Notes: generated by a model from the letters alone, not told the origin. Numbered from the stretch's first letter, positions 1 through 9,358 are shown. The stretch: DNA of 64,000 nt from RGIG3528 sp045629005 (GCA_045629005.1 JAZQQJ010000027.1:14603-78602); one strand, 5' to 3'. Numbers and translations are program-made.

Positions 1-490
1 GGGTGCGCGGAATGAGATTGCCTGAAGCGTCTTTAATGTAAAGCTGCAGACCTTTTGGTTTCCATAAAAATTCAAAAACCTGACAAACCGAAAACACTAC
101 TGGGATGTCATTTTCGAGCATTTCCTCGCAAGCTTTTCTGAGGTTTTTCGGGAATACTCCCCAGCGGACTTTGTAGTGAAGCCGGTTCTTCAGGAATGCA
201 AGCTTAATCGAGGGTGCGAGCCATATGCCCGATATTCCGAAATAAGGAAGGATTGGGAAAAGGCGTTCATCCTTGTGAAAACGTTTGTTATAGGAGTCAA
301 CATCCGGGAATGAACGTTCTCCGTCAAGGTAGAGGACGAGGTCTGTGCCTGCAATGGCTCCGCAGGCATATCCTTGCAACCTTTTGGAGGGAAGCCACCC
401 TTGATTGCCGCCAAAAGACAGAATGTTATTATTGGTAACATGTACATATTCATTTTTCAGTGACTTATTATTAATATCCATACTTGTCAT
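1..490 (-). CDS. Papain/C39-like cysteine peptidase-like protein, 3' end missing
   Basis: The minus strand is open from an ATG at 490 to the left edge, 163 codons without a stop, so the C-terminus lies outside the window. The reading contains GYACGAIAGTDLVLYL near residues 45-60. This resembles the catalytic Cys-Gly segment of papain-fold and C39-like proteins (a Cys-Gly followed by a hydrophobic helix). Codon use and lack of stops support a real gene. A weak AAAAGG lies upstream of the ATG. A TATAAT overlaps this ATG at 489-494, so the second in-frame ATG (481) could instead be the start of a leaderless transcript. The family assignment is inference from one motif; no signal peptide is visible. 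Confidence 0.6.
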   Translation of the reverse strand, partial: MTSMDINNKSLKNEYVHVTNNNILSFGGNQGWLPSKRLQGYACGAIAGTDLVLYLDGERSFPDVDSYNKRFHKDERLFPILPYFGISGIWLAPSIKLAFLKNRLHYKVRWGVFPKNLRKACEEMLENDIPVVFSVCQVFEFLWKPKGLQLYIKDASGNLIPRT

Positions 491-623
491 TATAGCCTTT
501 TTTCAGCATTTTCACAGTATTTTATCAGTATTTTATTGAGTTATTCTATCATTTATGTTATTAATTGAATTTGTTGGGATTAAACTGAGCAAATGTTTCA
601 CTTTTACTCGAAAGGGGCTTAAT

Positions 624-2903
624 TTGGCTTACAATAATCAGGAACAAATATGGATAAAATATGTTAGAAAGAGATTAATAATCTTTTGCTTTACGTGCGC
701 ATCTATCATGAGTCTCGGCATTTTCCTTTTCGGAAGAAGACTGAATGGGATGCTCCCTGAAGGAGAGAAATTTCAGCTAAAGGAATATCTGATTGCACTC
801 GGGGTAACGTATGCTTTTATTGCTACGGTTATTGTTATATTTTACCTCATTGTCAAAGGCTCGGTAAAACGTGAAATAGAAGAGGGCGCAAGCAAGCTTT
901 CTGAAGACATGCGAACAAGTGAAGGACAGAACTATGTTGTCGACTGCTTCAGATCAATCTTTTATTATGCGTGTCTTGTTGATGTAAATAACGATACATA
1001 TCAGTCGTTCCTGCCAAATGCAACTATTGATAAAATTATCGGAAGTAAAGGCTGCTATTCTCAAAGTGGCCTTGATTTTGTTTCTAAGACGGTTGCCGAA
1101 GAGAGCAGAAAAGCTGTCATGAGCTTCATGGATCTGAATAACCTTATTACCAGATTCAAGGATAATGACAACGTCTATATGGAATTCATAAGCGAATATG
1201 TTGGATGGTGCAGAATAATGGCCATCGTTGCTGATAAAGAAGAGGACGGAAGTGTCTCGAAAATAATGCTCTGTCTTATGGGAATTGATGACCAGAAGAA
1301 GAGAGAACTTCAAATTCAAAACGCCATGAGAGAAGCACTTGAGACAGCAAGTGCAGCAAACTCTGCGAAGTCGGACTTCCTTTCAAAGATGAGTCACGAC
1401 CTTCGTACCCCTATGAACGGTATCATGGGCATGACTGCTCTTGCAAGCACGAAGCTCGATGATAAAGAGCGTGTTAAATACTGCCTTGACAGGATTAACG
1501 AGGCAGGAAAACACCTTGTTTCAATTGTTGATGAAGTACTTGATATGTCACGTATTGAAGCAGGCCGTGTTGAACTTCGTCATGATATCTTCTCCTTGTC
1601 CGAACTGATGGACAATCTTATTACAATGATTCATCCTCAAAGCAATGCGAAGAACCAGAATTTAAAGGTGGATGTTCTTAAGGTTAATCATGAACGTGTT
1701 TTTGGTGATGCGACAAGACTCCAGGAAGTATTTTCAAATCTTTGCAGTAATGCAATTAAGTACACACCTGAACATGGTACAATAAGCATTACACTTTCCG
1801 AGATTGCAACAAAGAACGATGCAGCGGGCTTTGAGTTTATTGTTGAAGACAATGGTTACGGTATGAGTGAAGAATACCAGAAGCATCTGTTTGAGCCGTT
1901 TGTACGTGAGAACTCCGAGAAGGCAAAGGGAGTTCATGGTACAGGACTTGGTCTTCCGATTGCCAAAAGCATTATCAACATGATGGGCGGTGATTTAACC
2001 GCAGAAAGTAAGGAAAATGTCGGTTCAAAGTTTAAAGCTGTATTTTTCCTGAAGTTTGAAGATGAAACTGACGCCGATATATCGTCATTTAAGGGTAAGC
2101 ATATCCTCGTTGTTGACGACAACAGCGTAGCGTGCGATATGAACTGCGACCTGCTTTCCGAAATGGGAATGGAAGTTGAAGGAGCATACAGCGGTGTTGA
2201 TGGTGAAGTAATTGCGATGAAGCGTGCTGAAGAGGGTCATCCTTTTGAACTTGCCATTATCGACTGGAAGATGCCTGAGTATGATGGACTTTCACTTGCA
2301 AAAACACTTAAGGAAAGACTTGGCGATAAATGCCCGGCTATGACACTTGCAGCCTACGATTACGGAGATATCGAGGTTGAAGGTAACCGCCTCGGCGTAG
2401 CAACATTCATTTCAAAGCCGTTCTTTAAGTCAAGAGTTATAGATGCCCTTCACATTATGCTTGGTGAAAAATCCGAGACAAAGAACGAGAATGAATGTGA
2501 CAGCCTTACCGACAATGACTATAGCGGTAAGAGAGCATTACTTGTAGAAGATAATGAACTTAACATTGAGATAGCCAAGGAACTTCTTGAGATGACCAAA
2601 ATTAGTGTTGAGCTGGCCATGGACGGTTCACAGGCAGTATCAATGTTTTCTGAGAAGCCTGAGGGCTATTATGACATCGTTTTCATGGATATTCAGATGC
2701 CTGTCATGAATGGCCATGAAGCAACAAAGGCCATCCGAGCAACTCAGACGGCCTATGCTAAAAAGATTCCTATTATTGCGATGAGTGCGAATGCATTCCT
2801 GAACGATATTAACGAATCCAAGAAATCAGGAATGAACGAACACATTTCGAAACCCATTGATATTAAGCGACTCAATGAGGTTATGAAAAAGTGGTTAAGC
2901 TAA
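624..2903 (+). CDS. Hybrid sensor histidine kinase with two receiver domains
   Basis: Membrane sensor kinase of the two-component family. Two N-terminal membrane helices (about residues 18-37 and 56-77) precede a cytoplasmic sensor region. A HisKA box SHDLRTP follows with phospho-acceptor His258, then HATPase motifs (NLCSNAIKY, DNGYGMSE, GTGLGLPI). Two receiver domains complete it, with likely acceptor aspartates Asp547 (IIDWKMP) and Asp689 (FMDIQMP), so both look intact. I place the start at TTG 624 because AAAGGGG sits 6 nt upstream; an in-frame ATG at 555 has no ribosome binding site. It is an orphan with no adjacent response regulator. Its 3' end overlaps the convergent psuG by 9 bp. The closest relative in the window is the kinase at 14116. 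The signal is unknown. Confidence 0.9.
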   Translation: MAYNNQEQIWIKYVRKRLIIFCFTCASIMSLGIFLFGRRLNGMLPEGEKFQLKEYLIALGVTYAFIATVIVIFYLIVKGSVKREIEEGASKLSEDMRTSEGQNYVVDCFRSIFYYACLVDVNNDTYQSFLPNATIDKIIGSKGCYSQSGLDFVSKTVAEESRKAVMSFMDLNNLITRFKDNDNVYMEFISEYVGWCRIMAIVADKEEDGSVSKIMLCLMGIDDQKKRELQIQNAMREALETASAANSAKSDFLSKMSHDLRTPMNGIMGMTALASTKLDDKERVKYCLDRINEAGKHLVSIVDEVLDMSRIEAGRVELRHDIFSLSELMDNLITMIHPQSNAKNQNLKVDVLKVNHERVFGDATRLQEVFSNLCSNAIKYTPEHGTISITLSEIATKNDAAGFEFIVEDNGYGMSEEYQKHLFEPFVRENSEKAKGVHGTGLGLPIAKSIINMMGGDLTAESKENVGSKFKAVFFLKFEDETDADISSFKGKHILVVDDNSVACDMNCDLLSEMGMEVEGAYSGVDGEVIAMKRAEEGHPFELAIIDWKMPEYDGLSLAKTLKERLGDKCPAMTLAAYDYGDIEVEGNRLGVATFISKPFFKSRVIDALHIMLGEKSETKNENECDSLTDNDYSGKRALLVEDNELNIEIAKELLEMTKISVELAMDGSQAVSMFSEKPEGYYDIVFMDIQMPVMNGHEATKAIRATQTAYAKKIPIIAMSANAFLNDINESKKSGMNEHISKPIDIKRLNEVMKKWLS

Positions 2904-3818
2904 TTTGCAAAGCTCTGCTGCAGTAAGAGCAGCAAGGCGTGCATTTGAATAAACGAGCTGAATATTTGAGGCAAGTGAATCGCCTCCGGTAATATCCTTT
3001 ATTGTTGCAAGAAGGAACGGGGTGGTTTCCTTGCCTTTTATGTTTCTTCTGTTGCATTCATCAATAGCTTCGTCAATTGCTTTGTTAATGACAGCAGGAT
3101 CCATTGAATACTGCTCGGGAATGGGATTGGTTACAAGCATACCGCCTGTAAGACCAAGCTCTTCCTTAACGTGGAAGGCTTTTGCAAGTTCTTCCGGAGT
3201 ATCAAGGCGATAATCAACTTTGAAGCCGCTCTTTCTTGTGTAGAAAGCCGGAAGCTCTTCAGTACCGTAGCCAAGAACCGTAACGCCCTTTGTCTCAAGA
3301 TATTCGAGAGTGAGGCCAAGGTCGAGAATGGATTTTGCACCTGCACAAATAACCATGACCTGAGTGTTTGCAAGCTCTTCAAGGTCTGCAGAGATATCCA
3401 TTGTTGTTTCCGCACCTCTGTGAACACCACCTATACCGCCTGTTGCAAAGATTCTGACTCCGGCGAGGTTTGCAATCATCATTGTTGTTGTAACCGTTGT
3501 TGCACCGTTTGAGCCTTTTGCAATAAGAACAGGCAAATCTCTTCTGGAGGCTTTCGGAATTTTGCTTCCGCCCTTTCCGAGTATTTCGATTTCTTCCTTG
3601 GAAAGACCACATTTAAGCTTACCGCCGATGATGGCACAGGTTGCGGGAATTGCACCGTTTTCGCGAATTATGCGCTCTACGTTAAGAGCTGTTTCAACGT
3701 TCTGAGGATAGGGCATACCGTGGGAAATGATTGTTGATTCAAGAGCAACAACCGGGCGGTTTTCCTGTAATGCAAGTTTAACTTCTTCTGATACTTCGAG
3801 ATATTTTGATACGTTCAT
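2895..3818 (-). CDS. psuG: Pseudouridine-5'-phosphate glycosidase
   Basis: Splits pseudouridine 5'-phosphate into uracil and ribose 5-phosphate, the second step of pseudouridine breakdown in the cytoplasm. The 307-residue product is full length for the PsuG/IndA family. It carries the family hallmarks ALESTIISHGMPYPQN near the N-terminus, a GGVHRGAE segment and an NPIPE segment. The ATG at 3818 is chosen over an in-frame ATG at 3866 because AAAGGA lies just upstream and because the longer form would overlap psuK. It sits 11 nt after psuK on the same transcript, and this kinase-glycosidase pairing is the usual gene order. It ends by overlapping the opposing histidine kinase gene. Confidence 0.96.
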   Translation of the reverse strand: MNVSKYLEVSEEVKLALQENRPVVALESTIISHGMPYPQNVETALNVERIIRENGAIPATCAIIGGKLKCGLSKEEIEILGKGGSKIPKASRRDLPVLIAKGSNGATTVTTTMMIANLAGVRIFATGGIGGVHRGAETTMDISADLEELANTQVMVICAGAKSILDLGLTLEYLETKGVTVLGYGTEELPAFYTRKSGFKVDYRLDTPEELAKAFHVKEELGLTGGMLVTNPIPEQYSMDPAVINKAIDEAIDECNRRNIKGKETTPFLLATIKDITGGDSLASNIQLVYSNARLAALTAAELCKLA

Positions 3819-3829
3819 GATATTCCTTT

Positions 3830-4909
3830 CTATAAGCCTGCGCGGACGAGAATTTCGTCTTCGCACATATTTTCATTGATTGTTTCCTCTGACTCACAGC
3901 AGACCGAAGCTGCGGAAAGACCTGATTTTGCGCTGTCGTAAAGGCTGAGCGAGCGGTCGAAGGAGAGCATTAAAGCTGCCGCAAATGAATCGCCTGCTCC
4001 GGACGTGTTGACAATGTCGCCTTTTATAATCGGCAGCTTGTATGAATTATTTTCGTCCATACAGAAAACACCTTCATTGCCGAGTGTTATGAAAACCTGC
4101 TTAAGGCCTGTTGATATCATTTTTTCTGCTGCCTTACGAAGCGAGGCATCGTCGGTAATTTTAACTCCTGTTATTGTTTCCGCCTCGGCCTTGTTTGGAC
4201 AGATGGAATGAAGTCTTCCGAGGAAAGGAACTATCTTTTTTGCTTTTGTGCAGGAAACCGGATCGCAGAGAATCGGCACCGTACATTTTGATGTGATGTA
4301 GTCAAGCAGTTCAACCGAAAGATTTGTATCAAGAAACAGTCCCTTGGATGAATTAATCATCTCCATTTTGGAACTTAAGAAATCAATATCCATCAGGTTG
4401 AAAAGAGCCATATCGGAAATAGCCAGTTCAAGCTCACCTTCTATATTGTTAATGTAAATGTAAGCAGAAGTGGAGTGACCGTGTGCAAAAAGAGAAGATG
4501 AAATATCAATGTTCAGCTTTTGCAAAGAGTCAATAAGCTTTTCTGCATAAATATCGTCTCCAAACGCGGTGATGAATTTAACCGGCAGCCCCATAAGTGC
4601 CATATTATGTGCAACGTTGCGCCCTACACCTCCGAAGGTTGTGAATACACAACCCGGATTTGAGTCTGCGGAGTTTAACTGTGCAAACGGACGTCCTCCG
4701 ACATCAAGATTGGCTCCGCCGAGAACAACATAGTACCCCGGACGACTTAATATGTACCCTTTTCCCGCAAGATACCCCTTTTTCATAAGGTTTGAAATGT
4801 GGACACCTACGGAAGAACGTGTAATCCCCGCACGTTCTGCAATTTCTTCCTGTGTTATGAGCGGATCGTGGCATATCCATTCATAAATCTGTGATTCCCT
4901 TTTGGTCAT
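3830..4909 (-). CDS. psuK: Pseudouridine kinase (PfkB family) with N-terminal winged helix
   Basis: Phosphorylates pseudouridine to feed PsuG. Residues 1-55 form a winged helix-turn-helix (ITQEEIAERAGITRSSVGVH). The rest is a PfkB sugar kinase with an N-terminal GGANLDVGG segment and the C-terminal NTSGAGDSF motif holding the catalytic Asp307. The HTH-kinase fusion is known in this subfamily and suggests the enzyme may also bind DNA and sense its substrate; autoregulation of the operon is inference. The ATG at 4909 follows GAGAGGG. A strong promoter precedes it (4976-5004). Confidence 0.93.
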   Translation of the reverse strand: MTKRESQIYEWICHDPLITQEEIAERAGITRSSVGVHISNLMKKGYLAGKGYILSRPGYYVVLGGANLDVGGRPFAQLNSADSNPGCVFTTFGGVGRNVAHNMALMGLPVKFITAFGDDIYAEKLIDSLQKLNIDISSSLFAHGHSTSAYIYINNIEGELELAISDMALFNLMDIDFLSSKMEMINSSKGLFLDTNLSVELLDYITSKCTVPILCDPVSCTKAKKIVPFLGRLHSICPNKAEAETITGVKITDDASLRKAAEKMISTGLKQVFITLGNEGVFCMDENNSYKLPIIKGDIVNTSGAGDSFAAALMLSFDRSLSLYDSAKSGLSAASVCCESEETINENMCEDEILVRAGL

Positions 4910-4975
4910 AATACCCTCTCAATACATAAAATCATGATGATAAACATACGTTTAACTTCAAATAAATACTTGCTT

Positions 4976-5004
4976 ATTATAACTATAAAGAAGGTTTTTT
5001 TCAA
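4976..5004 (-). promoter_or_regulatory. psuKG promoter
   Basis: On the minus strand TTGAAA (4999-5004) and a perfect TATAAT (4976-4981) are separated by 17 nt. It is back to back with the ABC exporter promoter, with only 5 nt between the two -35 elements. Confidence 0.7.
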
Positions 5005-5009
5005 TACCA

Positions 5010-5038
5010 TTGTTTTTTGAGTGAAAGTTTACTATAAT
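5010..5038 (+). promoter_or_regulatory. ABC exporter promoter, possibly giving a leaderless mRNA
   Basis: TTGTTT (5010-5015), a 17-nt spacer and TATAAT (5033-5038). Transcription should begin about 7 nt downstream, which is at or next to the ATG at 5046. No Shine-Dalgarno sequence precedes that ATG. Confidence 0.55.
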
Positions 5039-5045
5039 GGCACCC

Positions 5046-6752
5046 ATGAAAAGTCTTTTGAAATTTTTAAAACCATATAGAGTACAGGCTGTGCTTGCTC
5101 CCTGCTTTAAGCTTTTGGAGGCAAGCTTTGAGCTTTTTGTGCCTCTTGTAATGACACTGATTATTGATGACGGAATAGGAACAGGTAATAAGGGCCTTGT
5201 CGTTAAATACGGACTTCTTCTTGTTGCACTCGGTGTTGTAGGCCTTCTTTCTTCAGTGACCGCCCAGTTCTTTTCCGCACGTTCGGCTGTAGGTTTCGGT
5301 GCTTCTCTTAAAGAAGCATTGTTTTCACATATTATGAATTTTGGCTTCAGCCAGAATGATTCCTATAGTCCTTCAACACTCATTACAAGGCTTACGGGCG
5401 ATGTCAATCAGGTGCAGACAGGCGTCAATATGACACTGCGTCTTTTCCTGCGCTCACCTTTTATTGTTTTTGGTGCCGCGATTATGGCTGCAACCATAGA
5501 TTTGAAAGGTGCCCTTATTTTCTGTGTTGCAATCCCTATTCTTTCGGTTATTGTATTCGGCATTATGCTCGGAACGGTGCCTCTTTTCAAAAAGGTTCAG
5601 TCCGCCCTTGATAAAATGATTGTAACAGGACGTGAAAATCTTTCAGGCGTAAGGGTTATCAGGGCTTTCAATCTTCAGGAAAAGGAAACAAAGCGTTTCA
5701 AGGAAGAGAACGATACATATACTGCCTTAATAAGTCGTGCGGCCGGTGTTTCTGCGCTCCTCAATCCTCTTACATATGTTATTGTCAATCTTGCACTTTG
5801 CGCTATTCTTTCACGAGGCAGCAAAGAGTTTGTTTACGGCAGGATGACAAAGGGTGAGCTTATCGCTGTTGTCAATTACATGTCTCAGATTCTTGTCGAG
5901 CTTATTAAGCTTGCGGATCTTATTATTCTTCTTAACAAGACATTTGCTTCTGCAGACAGAATAAAGGACATTTTTGATATTAAGCCTGAAGATCAGTCCG
6001 GAGAACTTGTTGATTTTTCAAAGGACGAGATTATATCCTTTAAGGATGTTTCTTTCAAATATGACGGGGCCGGAGATGAATCGCTCTCAAACATTTCTTT
6101 TAATGTTAATAAGGGAGAGACAATAGGTATTATCGGCGGAACGGGCAGTGGTAAGTCAACACTTATTAATCTTATTGCTGGCTTTTACAATCCTTCTGAA
6201 GGAACGGTTGAAGTCGGTGGCAAGGATGTGCGTCTCCTTGATAAAACTATGCTTAAAAAGAAGATTAGCATTGTTTTCCAGGAATATTATGCAATTAAAG
6301 GAACAATCCGCGATAATATTGTTTTCGGTGCCGAGGATGCTACGGACGAGGATATAGAAAACGCTATGGACATTTCGCAAAGCCGCGAATTCATTGCAGA
6401 TAAGCCTGAAGGACTTATGACACAGGTGTCCGAGAGAGGAACGAGCCTTTCCGGCGGACAGAAACAGCGTCTTATGATAGCGAGAGCTGTTGTCAGAAAG
6501 CCCGAAATCCTTATTCTGGATGATTCTTCATCCGCTCTTGACTATGCAACTGACAAAAAGCTTCGTGAGGCTGTAGGAAAGCTTCCTATGACTGTAATTA
6601 TAGTTTCACAGAGAACATCCTCTGTAATACACGCCGACAAAATTCTTGTGCTTGATGACGGTGAACTTAAAGGCATCGGTAAACACGAAGAACTTCTCGA
6701 AAACTGTCCTGTTTATAAGGAAATATACGAAAGCCAGATTAACAACAGATGA
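5046..6752 (+). CDS. ABC exporter half-transporter, degenerate-site subunit
   Basis: Membrane-ATPase fusion of the type IV ABC exporter fold; likely exports drugs, lipids or peptides as a heterodimer with the next gene. An N-terminal six-helix domain (about 1-310) is followed by a nucleotide-binding domain. Walker A is GGTGSGKST (364-372) and the signature is LSGGQKQR (from about 468). The Walker B end reads ILILDDSSSALD, so the catalytic Glu is Asp, and the switch-loop His is Gln (IVSQRTSS). These are the marks of the subunit that carries the degenerate site in LmrCD/TM287-288-type pairs. The ATG at 5046 is preferred over the one at 5037, which overlaps the -10 box. The stop overlaps the partner start by 4 nt. 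Confidence 0.92.
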   Translation: MKSLLKFLKPYRVQAVLAPCFKLLEASFELFVPLVMTLIIDDGIGTGNKGLVVKYGLLLVALGVVGLLSSVTAQFFSARSAVGFGASLKEALFSHIMNFGFSQNDSYSPSTLITRLTGDVNQVQTGVNMTLRLFLRSPFIVFGAAIMAATIDLKGALIFCVAIPILSVIVFGIMLGTVPLFKKVQSALDKMIVTGRENLSGVRVIRAFNLQEKETKRFKEENDTYTALISRAAGVSALLNPLTYVIVNLALCAILSRGSKEFVYGRMTKGELIAVVNYMSQILVELIKLADLIILLNKTFASADRIKDIFDIKPEDQSGELVDFSKDEIISFKDVSFKYDGAGDESLSNISFNVNKGETIGIIGGTGSGKSTLINLIAGFYNPSEGTVEVGGKDVRLLDKTMLKKKISIVFQEYYAIKGTIRDNIVFGAEDATDEDIENAMDISQSREFIADKPEGLMTQVSERGTSLSGGQKQRLMIARAVVRKPEILILDDSSSALDYATDKKLREAVGKLPMTVIIVSQRTSSVIHADKILVLDDGELKGIGKHEELLENCPVYKEIYESQINNR

Positions 6753-8500
6753 AAACTAAGAATGGTACAAAAGGAATACTGAAAAGACTTCTCGTGTATT
6801 TGAGAGGCAGCATTTTTAAGCTTTTTATTTCGCTTATCCTTGCTGCCGGATTTGTTGCGCTTTCTCTTTATATACCCGTACTTACAGGTAAAATAATAGA
6901 CTGCCTTATTGAGCCCTCGGACGTTTCGGTACTTACGGAAGTTAAGGGAATTCTTTTAAAGATTATTGCCTGCCTTGCGGGGGCTGCTCTTTGCCAGTGG
7001 TTTATGACACTCCTGAACAACAGTGTTTCTTATCAGGTTGTTTCTGACATTAGGGACAATGTTTTTGCAAAGTTTTCACGTCTTCCCGTTGCTTATTTTG
7101 ATTCTCATCCCCACGGGGACATTCTCAGCCGCCTTACAAATGACGTTGAACAGCTTTCGGACGGCCTTATTGCAGGCTTTTCCAAGCTTTTCACGGGTGT
7201 ACTCACGATTTGCATAACTCTTGTTTTCATGTTAAGGCTGAATCCGTTAATAACTGTTGTAGTTGTTGTGGTAACGCCTGTTTCCCTGTTTGTATCTTCC
7301 TTTATCGCTACCCATACTCATGATATGTTTAAGGAGCAGTCGGGAATTAAAGGTGAGCAGACCGCATTGATAAATGAAATGATGTATTCCAGACGTGCGG
7401 TTTCAGCATATAACATGACAGAAGCTGTTAACGGAAGATTTGCTGAGGTTAACGGACGCCTTGCCAAATGCAGCTTAAAGGCAACGTTTTATTCGTCACT
7501 TGTCAATCCCTGCACAAGATTCGTAAACAGTCTTGTTTATGCGGGAGTTGGCATCTTCGGAGCAATTTCCGCAATAAACGGTGGAATTTCCGTCGGTGAA
7601 CTTTCTGCATTTCTTGCCTATGCATCGCAGTATACAAAGCCTTTTAACGAGATTTCAATGGTTATTACCGAATTGCAGAATGCACTTGCGTGCGCAGGAC
7701 GTGTTTTTGCTTTTATGGATGAAGAAGAGCTTGTAGATGCTTCGGAAACTGCAGCTAATGATAAGAAGCAGGAGAATACCCCTGTTGTAAGCTTTAAGAA
7801 CGTTAAATTCTCATATACACCCGAAAAGCCTCTTATTACCGATTTCTCTTTGGATGTTTTTGATGGTCAGAGAATTGCTGTTGTTGGTCCTACCGGTTGC
7901 GGAAAGACTACAATGATTAACCTTCTTATGCACTTCTATGAGGTTAACGGTGGAGAAATACTTCTGAACGGCAGAAACATTAAGGATATACCTAGAAAAG
8001 AACTCAGAAGCAACGTTGGTATGGTGCTTCAGGATACATGGCTCAGAAACGGTACGATTCGTGACAACATCCGTCTGAACTGCCCGGACTGTACGGAGGA
8101 GGAGATTGTTGAGGCTGCAAAGGCTGCCTTTGCACATTCCTTTATTAAGAGACTTCCGAAGGGCTATGACACCGTTATTTCCGAAAACGGGGACGGGCTT
8201 TCAATGGGACAGAAACAGCTTATATGTATTGCCCGTGTTATGCTGAAAACACCGCCTGTGCTTATCCTTGATGAAGCAACATCGTCAATTGATACGCGAA
8301 CCGAAATAAAGATTCAAAAGGCTTTCGACCGTATGATGCAGGGAAGGACAAGTTTTGTTGTTGCTCACAGACTTTCTACTATTCTCGAGGCTGACAGAAT
8401 TATCGTTATGAAAGACGGTGATATAAAAGAAATCGGCACCCACAAGGAACTTATGGCTGCCGGAGGTTTCTACAAAGAACTGTATGATAGTCAGTTCTGA
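6749..8500 (+). CDS. ABC exporter half-transporter, catalytically intact subunit
   Basis: Partner of the preceding gene, coupled through an ATGA overlap. Six membrane helices (about 1-315) are followed by an ATPase domain. It has Walker A GPTGCGKTT, a Walker B with the catalytic glutamate (VLILDEATSSID) and the switch His (VVAHRLST). Its signature is LSMGQKQ rather than LSGGQ, which matches the rule that the degenerate site is built from one subunit's altered Walker B and the other's altered signature. Length 583 residues is normal. The substrate cannot be told from sequence. It converges on the PilZ gene with only 3 nt between the stops and no visible terminator. Confidence 0.93.
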   Translation: MKTKNGTKGILKRLLVYLRGSIFKLFISLILAAGFVALSLYIPVLTGKIIDCLIEPSDVSVLTEVKGILLKIIACLAGAALCQWFMTLLNNSVSYQVVSDIRDNVFAKFSRLPVAYFDSHPHGDILSRLTNDVEQLSDGLIAGFSKLFTGVLTICITLVFMLRLNPLITVVVVVVTPVSLFVSSFIATHTHDMFKEQSGIKGEQTALINEMMYSRRAVSAYNMTEAVNGRFAEVNGRLAKCSLKATFYSSLVNPCTRFVNSLVYAGVGIFGAISAINGGISVGELSAFLAYASQYTKPFNEISMVITELQNALACAGRVFAFMDEEELVDASETAANDKKQENTPVVSFKNVKFSYTPEKPLITDFSLDVFDGQRIAVVGPTGCGKTTMINLLMHFYEVNGGEILLNGRNIKDIPRKELRSNVGMVLQDTWLRNGTIRDNIRLNCPDCTEEEIVEAAKAAFAHSFIKRLPKGYDTVISENGDGLSMGQKQLICIARVMLKTPPVLILDEATSSIDTRTEIKIQKAFDRMMQGRTSFVVAHRLSTILEADRIIVMKDGDIKEIGTHKELMAAGGFYKELYDSQF

Positions 8501-8503
8501 TAT

Positions 8504-9142
8504 TTACTGTTTGTTGTTCTTTTCGTATTGCTTCATGCGCTGCACCCTCATAAGGTACTGGTTAAGGTGAGGACTCTTTTCGAGGAACTGACAGCCGTAA
8601 AGAGTGCGACCGTCATCTTCCATGGGAATGGTACGTACAATCTTTGCACTGAGGTGTATTACCGTTCTGTCGGGTTGCGGGATGTTGATTCTGACTGTAC
8701 GCTCGGTAGTAAAGTGCTCCTTTGAAATGAAAGCAAAGCCCGTTTCACTTATGTCTTTAATGAGTGCGGTAATGTTTTTCGGCCCTTCATCCGTGAAGTA
8801 TGTAACCTGCATATCTTCACCGATGTAAACGCGATAGTTGTTTCGACGGTTTATAGGCTCGGCGTCGCCGTAGAGAGTGGCAGCGTGGTAGTAATGGTTC
8901 TGATAGATGATTGTCTTTATATCGATATCCTGCCACACAAAATAGACATCCGAAAGTGTGTAGGTGAGATTTACGGAGCATTCCTTCGGGAAACCAATCA
9001 GTTTCCTGTTTACAAAAATCGGTTCGAGCAGGAGAAGATTCTTGTAGAGCATTGCAACAGTAGCATTAAAGTTTCCTTTAATGCTGTCCATCGTTATATC
9101 GAGTTGAACAACCTGTCCGGGTTCGAAGTCGTTAATGTTCAT
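8504..9142 (-). CDS. PilZ domain protein, YcgR-like
   Basis: Predicted cytoplasmic cyclic-di-GMP receptor. The N-terminal half (about 1-95) resembles the YcgR/flagellar-brake N domain. The C-terminal PilZ domain has both ligand-binding motifs: Arg100-x3-Arg104 (RRNNYR) and Asp130-x-Ser-x2-Gly135 (DISETG). Length 212 residues fits. The start at 9142 has AGGGG upstream. It is monocistronic, with its own promoter. Its partner (motility, pilus or exopolysaccharide) is unknown. Confidence 0.88.
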   Translation of the reverse strand: MNINDFEPGQVVQLDITMDSIKGNFNATVAMLYKNLLLLEPIFVNRKLIGFPKECSVNLTYTLSDVYFVWQDIDIKTIIYQNHYYHAATLYGDAEPINRRNNYRVYIGEDMQVTYFTDEGPKNITALIKDISETGFAFISKEHFTTERTVRINIPQPDRTVIHLSAKIVRTIPMEDDGRTLYGCQFLEKSPHLNQYLMRVQRMKQYEKNNKQ

Positions 9143-9200
9143 AATACCCCTGTTTATGCTGACAAACCATTTTATGAATAGTGCTTTTCCCTACACATAT

Positions 9201-9229
9201 ATAGTAGACCATTAATTGCCTGTTTACAA
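9201..9229 (-). promoter_or_regulatory. Promoter of the PilZ gene
   Basis: Minus-strand TTGTAA (9224-9229), 17-nt spacer, TACTAT (9201-9206), about 60 nt upstream of the start codon. Confidence 0.45.
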
Positions 9230-9264
9230 CAACTATCTGCTTTTTTTATCGTACAATGCATGGC

Positions 9265-9293
9265 TTGACTTTATACCGTCTATACTATATTAT
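9265..9293 (+). promoter_or_regulatory. argF operon promoter
   Basis: TTGACT (9265-9270), 17-nt spacer, TATTAT (9288-9293). I see no clear ArgR box in the 60-nt leader. Confidence 0.6.
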
Positions 9294-9358
9294 CAACTAA
9301 TTCACAGACGTTTTTATAAAATAATAATATACGTTATCCAACGCGTAAGGAGAATGAT

